This document shows, piece by piece, positions 62,458 through 64,000 of a stretch of DNA of 64,000 nt. The first letter of the stretch is position 1, and each line of letters begins with the position of its first letter. The DNA comes from Setoptus koraiensis (lineage: Eukaryota; Arthropoda), in contig CM106585.1 of NCBI GenBank assembly GCA_048013815.1, positions 3,038,001 to 3,102,000 of the forward strand, written 5' to 3'. The translations under genes and the position numbers were made by a program. The notes beneath the pieces are model-generated. The model was not told the origin of the DNA, searched no databases, and worked only from the letters and a program-made list of their open reading frames with translations.

Positions 62458-64000
62458 CCTGGTATAGAAAGGAGGCGAAAGAAATAGCATCATGATGATG
62501 TTTTATCGTGTGCGGCCTGTGTGTTGCATCGGTACAACTATCAAAGTATTTTGCACTGAACAAACCTAGTCTAGTTTTGTTAGCAAACAAGATGCAAGAT
62601 CTAGATAGGAGATAGGCAAATATTAAGATATTTATCTCGCCATAACCACATCTGCACACACGCTGATAGACGAAGCAAAACAACCAAACCAGTATCTTTC
62701 TCTTCGCCATGAATTGACGCTCAGTGGATTCCTCGAAATATCACGACCCTCTATATGCGGTACGATGCCAACGAACGACTGGGCCCGAACACGTCGTTAT
62801 CATTGGTTATTCAGCTATGCTATGTGATACTGATTGGTGTTCGGCCTAGAACCTCTGATTTGAGGGTTTCTTTTAATGCAGTTTCCTAACAAAAGAAGCG
62901 CCCCTTTTCGCAGCCTCCAATTGAGTGATCTTATTTGTGGCAAGACAAGCTGGGGAGGTTAAAAAATGGTGCAGGTGAATACCACAAAAGGGTTGGCTAG
63001 GTCGCTGTTATTGTTGTCATTATTATTGTTCGTATTTGAGGCACTCTCGAAACGTTAATGATTATGGTTATTAATTCTCGCCTTTTGCAACTTATCGAAA
63101 CACTTCTTGGAGCCGATGAACATTTCGTTGCCTTTTGGCAAACAACAATGCGCCCAACAAATGAGAAATACTGAACGCATTGAACGACAACTCAGTGGCA
63201 AGTGGCAACTATTGGTTACCACGAGCTATCACGTGCTATGGAGAGCACCACAACATGACAGCGATAACAACAGCACAGATAACAACAATACCAGCACTGT
63301 CAATGTATTCACGTGCTGGTTGTGCTGCTTTTGTGAGGCAAACAATAACAGAAATGGTCGGCAGACAACACCATAAAACACGACAACAAAAAAGATCTGG
63401 ACATGTGTACAGTGACAGTGTTTTGTTCTTGGCAAATTTGCGACTGCAAACAGTCTCACATGCAAACTTTGACGTATCTATTCACCTAGCGGCTAGAGAC
63501 TCGCGTGTAGCCAACCAATGATTGTTCCGGTGGGAGAGCGCAAGTCGAAACAACTGTTGTTGATGAGGTAGCGAGAAGATTTCTCTGTTTCGTCTGTTTC
63601 TATTCATGCCTTGCACTTGTGCATGGAATGAATGTAGTAAGTTATATTTCAAGTAGTCTCCCAAATGTGATTGCTCCATCAAGGGCAGAAAAGGGTAAAA
63701 CACAGATAGCTAGCACCTCGTCAAAAGAGGGGTCCACTTGTACACACTGGCTCGACTTATGGCCATAACTTATCGGAATGGCCACTTTTAGCTAGATCGT
63801 AAGATGGCAACACAACGATCGTTGTGCCTTGTGAGTGATGGCTCATTTGTGTGACAGCTAGTGCGAGATGGTAATATAATGTGTGTCCAGTTTGTATGTG
63901 TGTTTAATTTAAATAATTGCTTTTGTGTATGTGCGTGCATTTAGGCACATTTATAGCGAGTGTCCGAATCGAGTGTTAGCCAAAATGGTCTGGCCAGCGC
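62458..64000. other. Host non-coding DNA
   Basis: No gene recognised. (AAC)n-like stretches at about 63255-63300 and 63370-63395. Small frames (under 115 codons) lack domains. Confidence 0.5.

Overview
The window looks like animal nuclear DNA, most likely from an arthropod such as a mite or springtail. Evidence for this is GT-AG introns, AT-rich non-coding flanks with GA and CAA/TGT microsatellites, a SUMO gene, a PNPLA8-type phospholipase, small secreted cysteine proteins, and a repeat load made only of eukaryotic mobile-element families. The species cannot be fixed from the sequence. Two 500-base runs of N (15022-15521 and 36582-37081) are scaffold gaps.

Layout. 1-1788 is host non-coding DNA. 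1789-5270 is a segment bounded by 288-bp inverted repeats that holds two divergent single-ORF genes, SUMO and a patatin-like phospholipase A2. From about 5.3 to 56.4 kb the window is almost entirely nested mobile DNA: (a) a DDE transposon with an N-terminal zinc finger and C-terminal SWIM finger, split by another element; (b) many Helentron-like non-autonomous rolling-circle elements, with the 5' end AGCGCTTAATTTTAATTAAG and a 3' end with an inverted AAAATTAAGCGCT, a hairpin and ACTTGT; (c) a very abundant family of 0.8-1.1 kb TIR elements (TIR GGGTGTT..., 8-9 bp target duplications) packed with GC-rich hairpins and CCGGAAGT motifs; (d) a Merlin/IS1016-type transposase; (e) a MULE with a FLYWCH finger whose flanks and intron carry 13 copies of one 16-bp dyad; (f) LTR-element fossils of Ty3/gypsy and Ty1/copia type; and (g) a virus-capsid-like fossil. 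A single recent, whole-looking Ty3/gypsy-like element (21014-28623) has near-identical LTRs, a second RNase H domain and a 313-residue antisense ORF next to its 3' LTR.

Inside the mobile DNA is one island of apparently live host genes: two related secreted proteins transcribed away from each other (29132-29869 minus, 31151-31786 plus), separated by a 3 x 181-bp tandem repeat and a perfect hairpin. 56451-64000 is host intergenic or intronic DNA with no recognised gene, but with a 34-bp near-perfect palindrome close to a TATA box and a 17-bp perfect hairpin.

Two paralogous empty sites, several target-site duplications and one resumed reading frame independently support the main element borders, so the order of insertion can be read in places (ORF, then TIR element, then Helentron-like element at 11.3-14.2 kb).
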